From the NCBI GenBank assembly GCA_007693595.1, contig REDI01000050.1:124001-188000 (forward strand): DNA of 64,000 nt, in the 5' to 3' direction. Shown piece after piece: positions 41,849 to 49,943 of the stretch. Each line of letters starts with the position of its first letter. Positions within the stretch are counted from its first letter, which is position 1. The position numbers and the translations under genes were made by a program. Under the pieces are notes generated by a model, which saw nothing but the letters and a program-made list of their open reading frames with translations, was not told the DNA's origin and made no database searches. This DNA comes from Deltaproteobacteria bacterium. GTDB lineage: Bacteria; Myxococcota_A; UBA796; GCA-2862545.

Positions 41849-42536
41849 CGTGGTAGCGCCCTCGCAGGCGCGCGGGCGAGATCAGGATCGCCACCTGCTG
41901 CACCCCGGAGCTGAAGCGGAAGACGAAGTCGAAGCTGGTGACAGGGACACCGCCGCTCTGCTGCACTAGCTCGCGAAAGCGACCCTCGAACTCCTTGACC
42001 CGCGCACACGGGGCCACTTCGCCAAAGAAGTGTCGTCCGATGACCGCCTCTTTCGGCAGGCCAACCATGCGAGACTCGGTGTCGTTGTAGCCGACGACCC
42101 GTCCGTTCCGATCCAGCGTCACCACGCCATAAGGCAGGTTGTCGAGCTGCTCGGGGGAGAGCTGCTGGAGGTGGCCCACGTCGACGCTGTTCGGGAGCGC
42201 GGGGGCCCCAGAGCTGGACGTGGGCATGGGGCCGGGGGGGAGCGGGGCGCCGAGGTGCCCGACCAAGCCGGGCGAAGGAGCGGTGGGCGAAGCGGGGAGC
42301 GCTGGGGCCGGAGCGGAGAGCTCTGAGGCCGGTGGAGGGCGACGCTCTAGGGGCGGAGCGAAGCCGAGGAGGTCGTCGAGGAGAGGAGGGACCTCTCCAC
42401 CTTCGAGCATCTTACCCGCGTCGCGGAGTCTTCGGATATGACGATTTATCCTGGATCGCTCATCGAGGGCCTCGTCGAGGGCGCGGCGGACCTGCTGGAG
42501 TCGCTGCAGGTTGGGTGTCGAACGTAGGGTATTCAT
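41829..42536 (-). CDS. Photoactive yellow protein-like PAS sensor
   Basis: 235 residues: a helical N-terminus (~8-45), a Pro/Ala-rich linker (~60-115) and a C-terminal PAS domain (~118-235) close to Halorhodospira photoactive yellow protein. Key pigment residues match at exact spacing: Tyr150 (Tyr42), Glu154 (Glu46) and Cys177 (Cys69) within HFFGEVAPC. Thr50 and Arg52 are Val158 and Leu160. The match runs on through EFEGRF to the end. If p-coumarate is attached at Cys177 this is a blue-light receptor; the enzymes that make the pigment are not in the window. The ATG overlaps the stop of the roadblock/coiled-coil gene, so it is the last gene of that operon. Confidence 0.85.
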   Translation of the reverse strand: MNTLRSTPNLQRLQQVRRALDEALDERSRINRHIRRLRDAGKMLEGGEVPPLLDDLLGFAPPLERRPPPASELSAPAPALPASPTAPSPGLVGHLGAPLPPGPMPTSSSGAPALPNSVDVGHLQQLSPEQLDNLPYGVVTLDRNGRVVGYNDTESRMVGLPKEAVIGRHFFGEVAPCARVKEFEGRFRELVQQSGGVPVTSFDFVFRFSSGVQQVAILISPARLRGRYHVSMIRR

Positions 42537-43912
42537 GCCGAAGCCTCACGGGTGGTGAGTGTGGACGAAGAGACGAGGCGGTGCCATCGCGCCGCTCCAC
42601 CGAGCTCGTCGAGGGCCTCGGGGGGGAGGGCGATGTCCGACATCGCGATGATGATCAGGCCGTCGGGATCGTCTTCCACGACCCGAGCCGAGAGCCAACC
42701 GCCCGCGTAGCTACCGATCCGAAGGGCGGCGGCGCCCAGGTCCTCCCCGTCCCGGTCCAGGCGGCGGAACCAGGTGCGAAGGAAGGCGGACAGGTCGCGA
42801 AAGTCCTCGCTCCAGCCGGGGTCGGAGGCGGAGAGGACCTCGTCCTCCTCGTCGAGAAGGACACAGGCCATGGCCTTCCAGCGAGAGGTCCAGTCGGCCA
42901 GAAAGGTTCGGTCAGCGTCTTCTCCCGTCGCGTCCGCAGGCGGCTCGAGCGAGAGGGGGGCGGAGGGAGGCGGCAGGCTGGGGAGCTCCCCGACCATGCG
43001 CGCTGTCGTGATGCGAAGCGCCAGATCTGGAGTCTCGACGGGGCCGTAGACGCCGACCCAGCGGCCGTCGTCCGGGCCCAGACGGTGGAGATGAAGACCG
43101 CTCGAGGTGAGCATCGCGGTCAGGCTCCGAATGGGCATTCGAAGCGTTTGCTCCAAGGAGGACATCGCCTGCGCGCCGATGGCTGCGAGCCGCCCGAGCC
43201 GAGCGATCTCGTCCGTCGGGCCGACGGCCAGGAGAGAGTGGCCGCGGTCGTCCACGATCGCGGCGGCCGTGCAGGTCGTCGATGTCAGGAGATCGGTGAG
43301 GTGCTCGCTGCTGCCCCGACGCGCCTCGGGCGCAAGCGGGTCAGAAACGTCGCCAGAGATCTCCAGGTCGAGCGCATCGAGGACCACCTCCAGCCGCCGC
43401 CGTTGGTGTCGCTCTTCTCGGAGCCGCTCGTCGAATGCGCGGCGCTGGAGCTCCGTGGCGTCGGTGAAGCGCCGCCGTGCGGCGTCGATCTCGACTCCGA
43501 GGCGCTCTTTGTCTCGGTTCAACTGCTGGCTGCGGGCCGTGAGGCTGTCGATGCGCTGGTCCCGTTGATGGAGGGCCTCACGAAGCTCAGCTTGGCTGGA
43601 GCGCAGTGCCTCGGCTTCGGCGCGGATCGGTCGGAGCTCTTCGAGCTCGAGGCGCAGGTCGGCGACCTCGGGCTCCAGTCTCTTGAGTCGCTGGCTGAGC
43701 TCGGTCGCGGCGTCGTGTCGTTTGTCCAGCTCCGCTCGGGTGACGGAGAGGGCGTTCTTCAACGATCGCAGATCGTCCACGAGGGCTGCGTTGGCCTCGT
43801 CCTTCTCGCGCTCCCGGCGCTTCGCGCGAGATCCCAGGACGAGCAGGGCCGTCAGGGAGCCCAGTCCGAGCGATCCGGTGGCGAGCATCAGGCTGATAGA
43901 GAGAAGATCCAT
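42533..43912 (-). CDS. Membrane-anchored coiled-coil protein with two roadblock-like domains
   Basis: 459 residues. One N-terminal transmembrane helix (~5-27) is followed by a long coiled coil (~30-165). Then come two globular parts with the strand pattern of roadblock/LC7 (MglB-like) domains: TTCTAAAIVDDRGHSLLAVG... (~205-300) and WKAMACVLLDEEDEVLSASD... (~345-445). Roadblock domains regulate small Ras-like GTPases such as MglA, which controls polarity and gliding in myxobacteria. Its stop overlaps the PYP-like start and a roadblock gene lies eight bases upstream. No GTPase gene is in the window. The second domain is less certain. Confidence 0.75.
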   Translation of the reverse strand: MDLLSISLMLATGSLGLGSLTALLVLGSRAKRREREKDEANAALVDDLRSLKNALSVTRAELDKRHDAATELSQRLKRLEPEVADLRLELEELRPIRAEAEALRSSQAELREALHQRDQRIDSLTARSQQLNRDKERLGVEIDAARRRFTDATELQRRAFDERLREERHQRRRLEVVLDALDLEISGDVSDPLAPEARRGSSEHLTDLLTSTTCTAAAIVDDRGHSLLAVGPTDEIARLGRLAAIGAQAMSSLEQTLRMPIRSLTAMLTSSGLHLHRLGPDDGRWVGVYGPVETPDLALRITTARMVGELPSLPPPSAPLSLEPPADATGEDADRTFLADWTSRWKAMACVLLDEEDEVLSASDPGWSEDFRDLSAFLRTWFRRLDRDGEDLGAAALRIGSYAGGWLSARVVEDDPDGLIIIAMSDIALPPEALDELGGAARWHRLVSSSTLTTREASA

Positions 43913-43920
43913 GATGTACC

Positions 43921-44283
43921 TCAGGCAGCGCTGCGAGTGAGGGTGTCGGCAGCCGCGTCGATGTCGTCGAGCAGCAGCCCGAGCTGGGCCGAGGGGCGCG
44001 CGACGATCGCCAGAATGCGCCCGTCGCCAAGATCGCGCGCGACGACGTGGCCAGCGGGCCCACGCAAGATGAACTCTTGAAGCAGTCCGCGGCCGAGCTC
44101 GCGGGTGGTTCGCTCCGCGAGACCTGCCAGCGCGGTCAACATGGGGGCCGCGATCTCACCCAGGGGGTTGCCCTCATCGATCTCTGGACTGGAGGCCAGG
44201 ATCGCTCCCTCCGGGTCGATGAGGATCGCCAGGTCCACCGCGGGCGAGAGTTTGCGAAGGTTTTGAAGAGTTACATGATTCAA
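43921..44283 (-). CDS. Roadblock/LC7 domain protein (MglB-like)
   Basis: 120 residues forming a single roadblock domain: a first helix, LAILIDPEGAILASS, a central helix LTALAGLAERTTRELGRG, LQEFILRGPAGHVVARDL and ILAIVARPSAQLG, then a final helix. Such proteins are dimeric regulators of Ras-like GTPases. I start it at a TTG (44283) because a near-perfect GGGAGG lies five bases before it and the length then fits the family; in-frame ATGs at 44328 and 44391 have no ribosome site. First gene of the operon that ends in the PYP-like sensor, divergent from a hybrid kinase. Confidence 0.82.
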   Translation of the reverse strand: MNHVTLQNLRKLSPAVDLAILIDPEGAILASSPEIDEGNPLGEIAAPMLTALAGLAERTTRELGRGLLQEFILRGPAGHVVARDLGDGRILAIVARPSAQLGLLLDDIDAAADTLTRSAA

Positions 44284-44417
44284 TAGATCCTCCCGTCGAG
44301 CCGAGGTGGTCGCCGCTAGGAGCTGCATGATTGCGGCGCTGGGGCGAATCGGTCGATAAGAGAAGGGTAGGCGCTGCCCGATGGAAGGCATAGGGTGAAC
44401 AGGTTACGAAAAGGTCT

Positions 44418-47336
44418 ATGAGGTGGACACGGACTGTTGCCTCGAAGTGTCGCGTCTGGGGCCGCGCGCCTGACTCTTCCCGGACACCCTTGACAGCGCC
44501 ACCTTGCTGGATCACTATCTGCCAGGAGGTAGCGCTGAGATCCCTACCCGCAGAGTTTGACGTCCCCCCCGCGTCTCTCACGTCCATGCTCCCGCATCTC
44601 GCTTCTCTCACGGGAGCGAGGGCTTCGCTGTGGGCCCAACGGGAGCGAGGCTGGGTCTATCGAGCGGGGCGGCCCGGTGGCGTCGAGTCGCAGGTCGTCC
44701 GGGCGGGGGTCGACCGAGGCCTCCCCGCCTGCGTAGGCGAGGTGCTCGTCTTGAGAGCGTTCGAGGGCTACGTGCTCGCGCTGGAGTATGACGATCCCCA
44801 GGCGGCAGAGCGCGCGCTGTCGAGGACCGGGGACGCGATCGTCGAGGTCCTTCGGGCGTGCGAGGCTTCCGCGGGGGCCAAAGAGCTTACCGTGGCATCT
44901 CGGCCTACGTATGTGGACCAGCGTCGCTTGCTCGAGATCGAGCGCGCCTTGCTGAGTCAGCTCGTGGCCGGCGAGCCAGATACGCGTGTCCTCGAGCAGC
45001 TGGTCTTAGGAGTCGAGGCGACGATCACAGGGGCTATCGGCAGCGTGCTCCTAATCGATCCCGATCAGCCAGACCGCCTGTGTCTGGGGTCTTCGCCGAA
45101 CCTCCCTTCCCCCTTGGCGCGGTGCTCCGACGGGCTTCCGGTTGGGCCCGACGTCGGCACCTGTGGACGCGCGGCGTACTTCAAGCGGCCGATCTACACG
45201 TCGGATGTTCGCGTCGATCCCGCCTGGGAAGGCTTCGCACACGTCCCGGTCGAGGTCGGGCTGGTCTCGTGCTGGTCGGTGCCGATCCTCTCCCGTGGAG
45301 GCGAGGTTCTGGGCACGTTCGCCATCTACCTTCCTACGCCAGGGGAGCCGGCCGAAGACCTTCGGGAGCTGCTCCACAGCTTCGCCCAGATCGCCGCCCT
45401 CGCGTTGGAGCTCCGTCGGGCGCGCGAGGCGCTGGAGCATCGTGAGGTCCTCTTCGAGGCCGCAGCCCGCGCGACCTCCCAGGCGATTTGGGACCTGGAC
45501 TTCGCGACCAGGACCTTGCGCTGGCACGCGGGCGAGAACGACCCCTTCGGGCTGGGTGCCTCTTCCAAGGAGGGCCTTGAGACCTGGGCGAGCTTGATCC
45601 ATCCCGACGATCGCGCTGCGGTGGTCGAGAGCCTGGATCAGGCCGTCGATCGCGGCGACGAGACGTGGGCGGCCAGCTATCGCTTCCGTCGGTCTGACGG
45701 CTCCTATACCTGGGTCCTCGATCGCGGCCTCACGATTTTCGATGTCTCGGGCACGCCGCTCCGCATGATCGGGGGGCTCTCCGACGACGGCGCACGGCGT
45801 CAGTCCGAGCAGCGTCTGCGGGAGCAAGCCGAGGTCCTCGACCAAGTGCAGAGCGCGATCATCGTGATCGATCTTGAAGGGGTGGTCACGGTCTGGAATC
45901 GGGCCGCAGAGCGTCTGTATGGCGTTCCGTCGCGGCAGGCCGAGGGCGCGGATTATCGGAGCACGGGCGTAGCGCTGGACATGCCTTTCGACGAGCTCTG
46001 CGAGGTCCTGGCTACTGAGGGGCGCCGGAGCGCCTCCGTTCGGTTGGAGCGCGCCGACGGCGAGGTGCGCGAGCTACGATCCATGTGGCGAGTTGTTCGC
46101 GACAACGCGGGCTTACCAAGATCTTTGGTGCTGGTCCAGACAGACGAGACCGGGCGACTTCGCATGGAGCGTCAGCAGCTCCGAGCCCAGCGCCTCGAGA
46201 GCATCGGCACGCTCGCGGGCGGGGTCGCCCATGATCTCAACAACATGCTCACCCCGATCCTCGCCTCCGTCGATCTGGTACGGCTCAAGGTCAGCGATCC
46301 CTCGGCGCTCGAGAACCTTCAGATCATGGAAGACGCCGCGGAGCGAGGGGCGACCATGGTGCAGCAGCTCCTTCAGTTTGCTCGTGGGGCAGAGGCGGAG
46401 AGGGGGCCTGTCGATCTGGTCTTGCTGATGTCGGAGGTGAGGCGGATCATCCGCGACACTCTCCCGAGGTCCGTTCGCCTCCATGTCGAGGTCGAGGCCG
46501 ACCTGCCCACGGTCCAAGGCGACACCACGCAGCTCCACCAGGTCCTCTTGAACCTCGTGATCAACGCCCGCGACGCCATGCCCGAGGGCGGGGATCTCAC
46601 CTTGGTCGCGACGACGGTGGAGATCCTACCCGAGCACCTCCCCCACCTCGCGAGCGTCGAGGCGAGGGCAGGGCGCTATGTCAAGCTTAGCGTCGGCGAC
46701 ACGGGCACGGGCATCCCTCCCGAGGTCAAGGAGCGGATCTTCGAGCCCTTCTTCACCACCAAGGGGGTCGGCTCGGGGACGGGGCTCGGCCTCTCGACGG
46801 TGCTCGCATTGGTGCGCGCCCACAAGGGCTTCATCGAGCTCTCTACGGCGCCCAACGAGGGCACGAGGGTCTGTGTCTTCTTACCTGTCTCCGTTGCAGA
46901 CTGCGCCGTCGATGGGCCGTGCTCGGGTCGAGAGGTCGAGCCATCGGGCCAGGGCCAGCGGATCCTCGTGGTCGACGATGAGCCAGCGGTGCGAACCATC
47001 GCGACGAGGCTGCTCGAGGGCGGGGGCTATCAGGTGGCGGTCGCGGGGGACGGGGAGGCCGCGCTGCGAGCGATCGAGCGAGAGCATGGTGCTTTCGACT
47101 GCGTTGTGACCGATCTGATGATGCCTCAGCTCGATGGCTACGAGCTCATCCGGCGGGTCCGAGATCGCTACCCCGCGGTCCCGATGGTGGCGATGACGGG
47201 TCTCGACCGCGGGGATGCCCGGGAGCATGTCCTGGCCTCGGGAGCCTCGGCGCTCCTGCCCAAGCCCTTTACCGGACACAGCCTGTTGAGGGTGGTCGGC
47301 GAGGCCATCGCTGCGAACCATGAAAAGCTCCGCTGA
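44418..47336 (+). CDS. GAF/PAS hybrid histidine kinase
   Basis: Up to 972 residues, soluble. A poorly defined N-terminal region (~50-150, possibly GAF-like) is followed by a GAF domain (~165-335), PAS (~345-465), PAS (~475-590), HisKA with His605 in GGVAHDLNNMLTPI, a canonical ATPase domain (NLVINARDAM, DTGTGIP, GTGLGLS) and a receiver with Asp899 and Lys in LPKPFT. The N-terminus is uncertain: the ATG at 44418 is used, but the next ATG at 44586 would also keep all recognisable domains. Shares a 134-base intergenic region with the divergent roadblock/PYP operon, so a common circuit is possible. Confidence 0.92.
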   Translation: MRWTRTVASKCRVWGRAPDSSRTPLTAPPCWITICQEVALRSLPAEFDVPPASLTSMLPHLASLTGARASLWAQRERGWVYRAGRPGGVESQVVRAGVDRGLPACVGEVLVLRAFEGYVLALEYDDPQAAERALSRTGDAIVEVLRACEASAGAKELTVASRPTYVDQRRLLEIERALLSQLVAGEPDTRVLEQLVLGVEATITGAIGSVLLIDPDQPDRLCLGSSPNLPSPLARCSDGLPVGPDVGTCGRAAYFKRPIYTSDVRVDPAWEGFAHVPVEVGLVSCWSVPILSRGGEVLGTFAIYLPTPGEPAEDLRELLHSFAQIAALALELRRAREALEHREVLFEAAARATSQAIWDLDFATRTLRWHAGENDPFGLGASSKEGLETWASLIHPDDRAAVVESLDQAVDRGDETWAASYRFRRSDGSYTWVLDRGLTIFDVSGTPLRMIGGLSDDGARRQSEQRLREQAEVLDQVQSAIIVIDLEGVVTVWNRAAERLYGVPSRQAEGADYRSTGVALDMPFDELCEVLATEGRRSASVRLERADGEVRELRSMWRVVRDNAGLPRSLVLVQTDETGRLRMERQQLRAQRLESIGTLAGGVAHDLNNMLTPILASVDLVRLKVSDPSALENLQIMEDAAERGATMVQQLLQFARGAEAERGPVDLVLLMSEVRRIIRDTLPRSVRLHVEVEADLPTVQGDTTQLHQVLLNLVINARDAMPEGGDLTLVATTVEILPEHLPHLASVEARAGRYVKLSVGDTGTGIPPEVKERIFEPFFTTKGVGSGTGLGLSTVLALVRAHKGFIELSTAPNEGTRVCVFLPVSVADCAVDGPCSGREVEPSGQGQRILVVDDEPAVRTIATRLLEGGGYQVAVAGDGEAALRAIEREHGAFDCVVTDLMMPQLDGYELIRRVRDRYPAVPMVAMTGLDRGDAREHVLASGASALLPKPFTGHSLLRVVGEAIAANHEKLR

Positions 47337-47400
47337 GCCGGCCCCCGCATGGGCCGTCGGCCGCTGACGATGATACAGCGTGCCGTCTCTCGGAGGTCCG

Positions 47401-48753
47401 ATGCTGCGCTCTGTGCCCCTGCTGCTGCTCGCTGCATGTTCCACCCCGCTCGAAGACGAGGAGTTGGGGCCCTACCATCCGACGGTCCCGACCTCTGCCT
47501 GCGTCGACGAGCCGTACGACTGGGTCGACCTGGACGAGATGGGAAGCCTGATCGAGGTCCGAGAGGCTCAGGACTTGTCCTTTCCTGCTCCCGTGCTCGA
47601 CATCGCGCTCAGGAGCGCGGGCCTCGGGGACTATACGCCCGTGCCCTATGGCGTCGTCTCGTTCCGGGTGCGCTACCTGACGCAAGACAAGGGTCGTCCC
47701 ATCGAGGCGACCGCGATCCTCTCCTTTCCCCAGCCCCGTGAAGATGGGCCGCTGCCCTCGGTACCCACCGCCCTCTGGGGGCATGGCACGACCGGCTTTA
47801 CCGATGCCTGTGCGCCGTCTGCCGGAGGGGTCGAAGAGGGGGCGTCTGGGCTGCTGCCGGCGGCGCATGGCTTCGCGACCGCAGCCCCCGATTATATCGG
47901 CATGAATGGCTTTGGGGAGCCCGCCCATGAGCTGCATCCTTACCTCGTGGCCGAGCCTGCCGCAGTCGGCGCGCTCGACAGCGTGCGGGCTTTGTGGCGA
48001 CTCGCGAAGCTGCGCGATGACCTGCCGTCGGTGCCCACCCCCGATCTGCTCCTGTGGGGCGTCTCCGAGGGTGGGTTCACCGTTCTTCACGCCGATCGCT
48101 TCGTGACGCACTACCTCCCCGAGGCCAACCCCATCGGCACCATCGCCTCGGTGCCGCCGACTGACCTCGAGGGGATCACCCGCGAGGCGCTCACCGAGAT
48201 CAGCCCCGCGACCGGCGGACTCGTGGGGGGCATGGTCGGAATGGCCTCCTGGCACGGGGATCTGGAGCTCTTGGGGCAGGTGCTCCGTCCCCCGCTCGAC
48301 AGGATGGTCTACGAAGAGATGTCGTCGAGCTGCAACCCGGGCCGCCTGCTTAGAGGGTACGACACCCTCGACGCGATCTTCACCGAGGAGGTCCTCCAGG
48401 CGGTCGTTGAGGATCGATTCGACGACTTTCCTCCCTTCTCTTGCTATATGCGTGAAGGCTCCCTGTTGACCTCCCAGGCCTCGCGGGAGCACGACGCGCC
48501 GGTCTTCCTCCAGATCTCGGGCGCCGACGAGCTAGTCTTGGCGAGCGTCGAGCGCGAGAACGTACCTCGACTCTGCGAGGCGGGCTATGCCATCGACTAT
48601 TTGGAGTGTGAGGGGGCCGACCATGTACGCGGCGCGGTCGACTCTTTGCCGGCGCAGCTCAACTGGGCCATGGCCCGGGCGGCCGGGGAGCCGGTCGGAC
48701 CGACCTGTCAGCTCGATCGCGTGGTGGACTGCTCCAGCTACGACTTCAGGTAG
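47401..48753 (+). CDS. Lipoprotein alpha/beta-hydrolase (secretory lipase-like)
   Basis: 450 residues. A type II signal peptide ends in LLLLAAC, so the protein is a lipoprotein. The body is an alpha/beta-hydrolase: oxyanion strand ALWGHGTTG, nucleophile elbow LWGVSEGG (G-x-S-x-G), a late Asp in LQISGADEL and a His in ECEGADHVRG completing a plausible triad. It resembles secretory lipases/esterases that lack a lid motif. The ATG at 47401 follows GGAGG. It overlaps the convergent mnhG by eight bases at the 3' end. Substrate unknown. Confidence 0.85.
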   Translation: MLRSVPLLLLAACSTPLEDEELGPYHPTVPTSACVDEPYDWVDLDEMGSLIEVREAQDLSFPAPVLDIALRSAGLGDYTPVPYGVVSFRVRYLTQDKGRPIEATAILSFPQPREDGPLPSVPTALWGHGTTGFTDACAPSAGGVEEGASGLLPAAHGFATAAPDYIGMNGFGEPAHELHPYLVAEPAAVGALDSVRALWRLAKLRDDLPSVPTPDLLLWGVSEGGFTVLHADRFVTHYLPEANPIGTIASVPPTDLEGITREALTEISPATGGLVGGMVGMASWHGDLELLGQVLRPPLDRMVYEEMSSSCNPGRLLRGYDTLDAIFTEEVLQAVVEDRFDDFPPFSCYMREGSLLTSQASREHDAPVFLQISGADELVLASVERENVPRLCEAGYAIDYLECEGADHVRGAVDSLPAQLNWAMARAAGEPVGPTCQLDRVVDCSSYDFR

Positions 48754-49135
48754 CTGGAGGGGTCGATACGGGATCCCGCGGGATCTCTAGGCTCTGGGTC
48801 GCGTCGAAGGTCTCGGGGACCTCGCCGGCGGGCCCCGTTCCGACCTTGAGACAGATCGCGGCCTTCGCGAGCAGGTGCGCGCTCACCGGCGCCGTGAGGA
48901 AGAGGAAGATCGCGATCAGCACCTTGTGCAGTCGAAGGCCGTCCCCTTCGAGCGCGATGAAGACCAGCGAGGCCAGCAGCAGGCTGCCCACCCCCAGCGT
49001 GGTCGCCTTGGTCGGGCCATGGAGTCGCGCGAAGAAGTCACGAAGTCGGGTCAGGCCCAGCGAGCCGACCAGGGTGAAGAAGGCGCCGACCAAGATCAGG
49101 GCGGAGACCAGCACTTCGGAGAGCAGCTCGATCAT
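48746..49135 (-). CDS. mnhG: Mrp/Mnh-type Na+/H+ antiporter subunit G
   Basis: 129 residues with three transmembrane helices (~8-28, 40-60 and 66-86). It has the family stretch GSLGLTRLRDFFARLHGPTKATTLGV. It is one of the small essential subunits of the multi-part cation/proton antiporter. The C-terminal ~35 residues are hydrophilic and Pro-rich, a little longer than usual. Its ATG overlaps the mnhF stop. Last gene of the operon. Confidence 0.93.
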   Translation of the reverse strand: MIELLSEVLVSALILVGAFFTLVGSLGLTRLRDFFARLHGPTKATTLGVGSLLLASLVFIALEGDGLRLHKVLIAIFLFLTAPVSAHLLAKAAICLKVGTGPAGEVPETFDATQSLEIPRDPVSTPPAT

Positions 49136-49401
49136 TCGATCACACTCCGGCCGACGGCGTGCTTGCTCAGCGAGACGGTACCCACGAAGCCGAGCATCGC
49201 GATGAGCAGCGCGGCCTCGAAGAACATGTCGCTCCTGAGGTAGATCCCGACCAGCATCAGCAGCGCGATGGCGTTGATGGACAAGGTGTCGAGCGCGAGG
49301 ATCCGATCGACCAGGCGCGGTCCGCGGATCAGACGGAAGAGCGCCATGAACATCGAGACCATGACCGCGGAGAATCCGATGGTGAGGGCGATCGGGATCA
49401 T
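49132..49401 (-). CDS. mnhF: Mrp/Mnh-type Na+/H+ antiporter subunit F
   Basis: 89 residues, three transmembrane helices, with the family core RLIRGPRLVDRILALDTLS after the first helix and FFEAALLIAMLGFVGTVSLSK near the end. The Asp of RILALD is the conserved charged residue of this subunit. Both ends overlap neighbours by ATGA, consistent with fixed-ratio synthesis of the complex. Confidence 0.94.
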   Translation of the reverse strand: MIPIALTIGFSAVMVSMFMALFRLIRGPRLVDRILALDTLSINAIALLMLVGIYLRSDMFFEAALLIAMLGFVGTVSLSKHAVGRSVIE

Positions 49402-49943
49402 GACTCGAAAATCCTTCGGATGGGTGCTTCGTAGCGGGCCTTGATCTTCTCGACCTCGAGCTCCTTGCTGTTGCAGTCGAGCACGTGGACGAGAAGGAAG
49501 CGACGGTCTTCGGTGAGTCGTGACGACACGGTGCCCGGTGTGAGGGAGATGACCGCGGCCAGCGTAGTGATCGCGAAGGGGTCACGGGCATCGAGGGGGA
49601 TGGTGATCCAGCGGGAGCGCGGCACGTAGCCGATGCGCAGGATCAGGATCGCGACCGAGATGTTGGCGATGACCAGGTCAAAGAGGAATATGGGGGCGAA
49701 GGACAGGAGGGCCCACCACGATCGCACCTGAGGCGCGATCGGCATGAAAGGACTTGAAAAGTGCGGTACGATCACCCCGAGGAGGGCGGCGAGGGTCAGG
49801 TGGGCCGGGTGCACGCTGTTGACCAACAACAGCCAAGTCAGCCCCACCGCGATCGAGGTGATCGGCTGTGGAAAGAGGCGGAGTCGCCAGGGATGGTCCG
49901 GGGCGTCTTCGAGGACGACGAGCGTGGGGCGCTGTTCCTTCAT
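49398..49943 (-). CDS. mnhE: Mrp/Mnh-type Na+/H+ antiporter subunit E
   Basis: 181 residues. Two or three helices (~30-62 and 78-105) are followed by a cytoplasmic domain containing the family marker ITTLAAVISLTPGTVSSRL and LLVHVLD. The subunit is needed for assembly of the antiporter. The ATG at 49943 overlaps the mnhD stop; a longer open frame to 50543 is antisense-like Arg/Pro-rich sequence inside mnhD and is not coding. Confidence 0.93.
   Translation of the reverse strand: MKEQRPTLVVLEDAPDHPWRLRLFPQPITSIAVGLTWLLLVNSVHPAHLTLAALLGVIVPHFSSPFMPIAPQVRSWWALLSFAPIFLFDLVIANISVAILILRIGYVPRSRWITIPLDARDPFAITTLAAVISLTPGTVSSRLTEDRRFLLVHVLDCNSKELEVEKIKARYEAPIRRIFES

Noticed and set aside
41829-44418. 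Idea that the plus-strand frame at 42332-44080 codes for a protein
   Set aside because: It is antisense to the roadblock/coiled-coil and PYP-like genes, which have real family motifs.
48746-48753. Overlap of the lipase and mnhG stops as a possible assembly error
   Set aside because: Both proteins end at family-normal lengths; an eight-base convergent overlap is ordinary in compact genomes.
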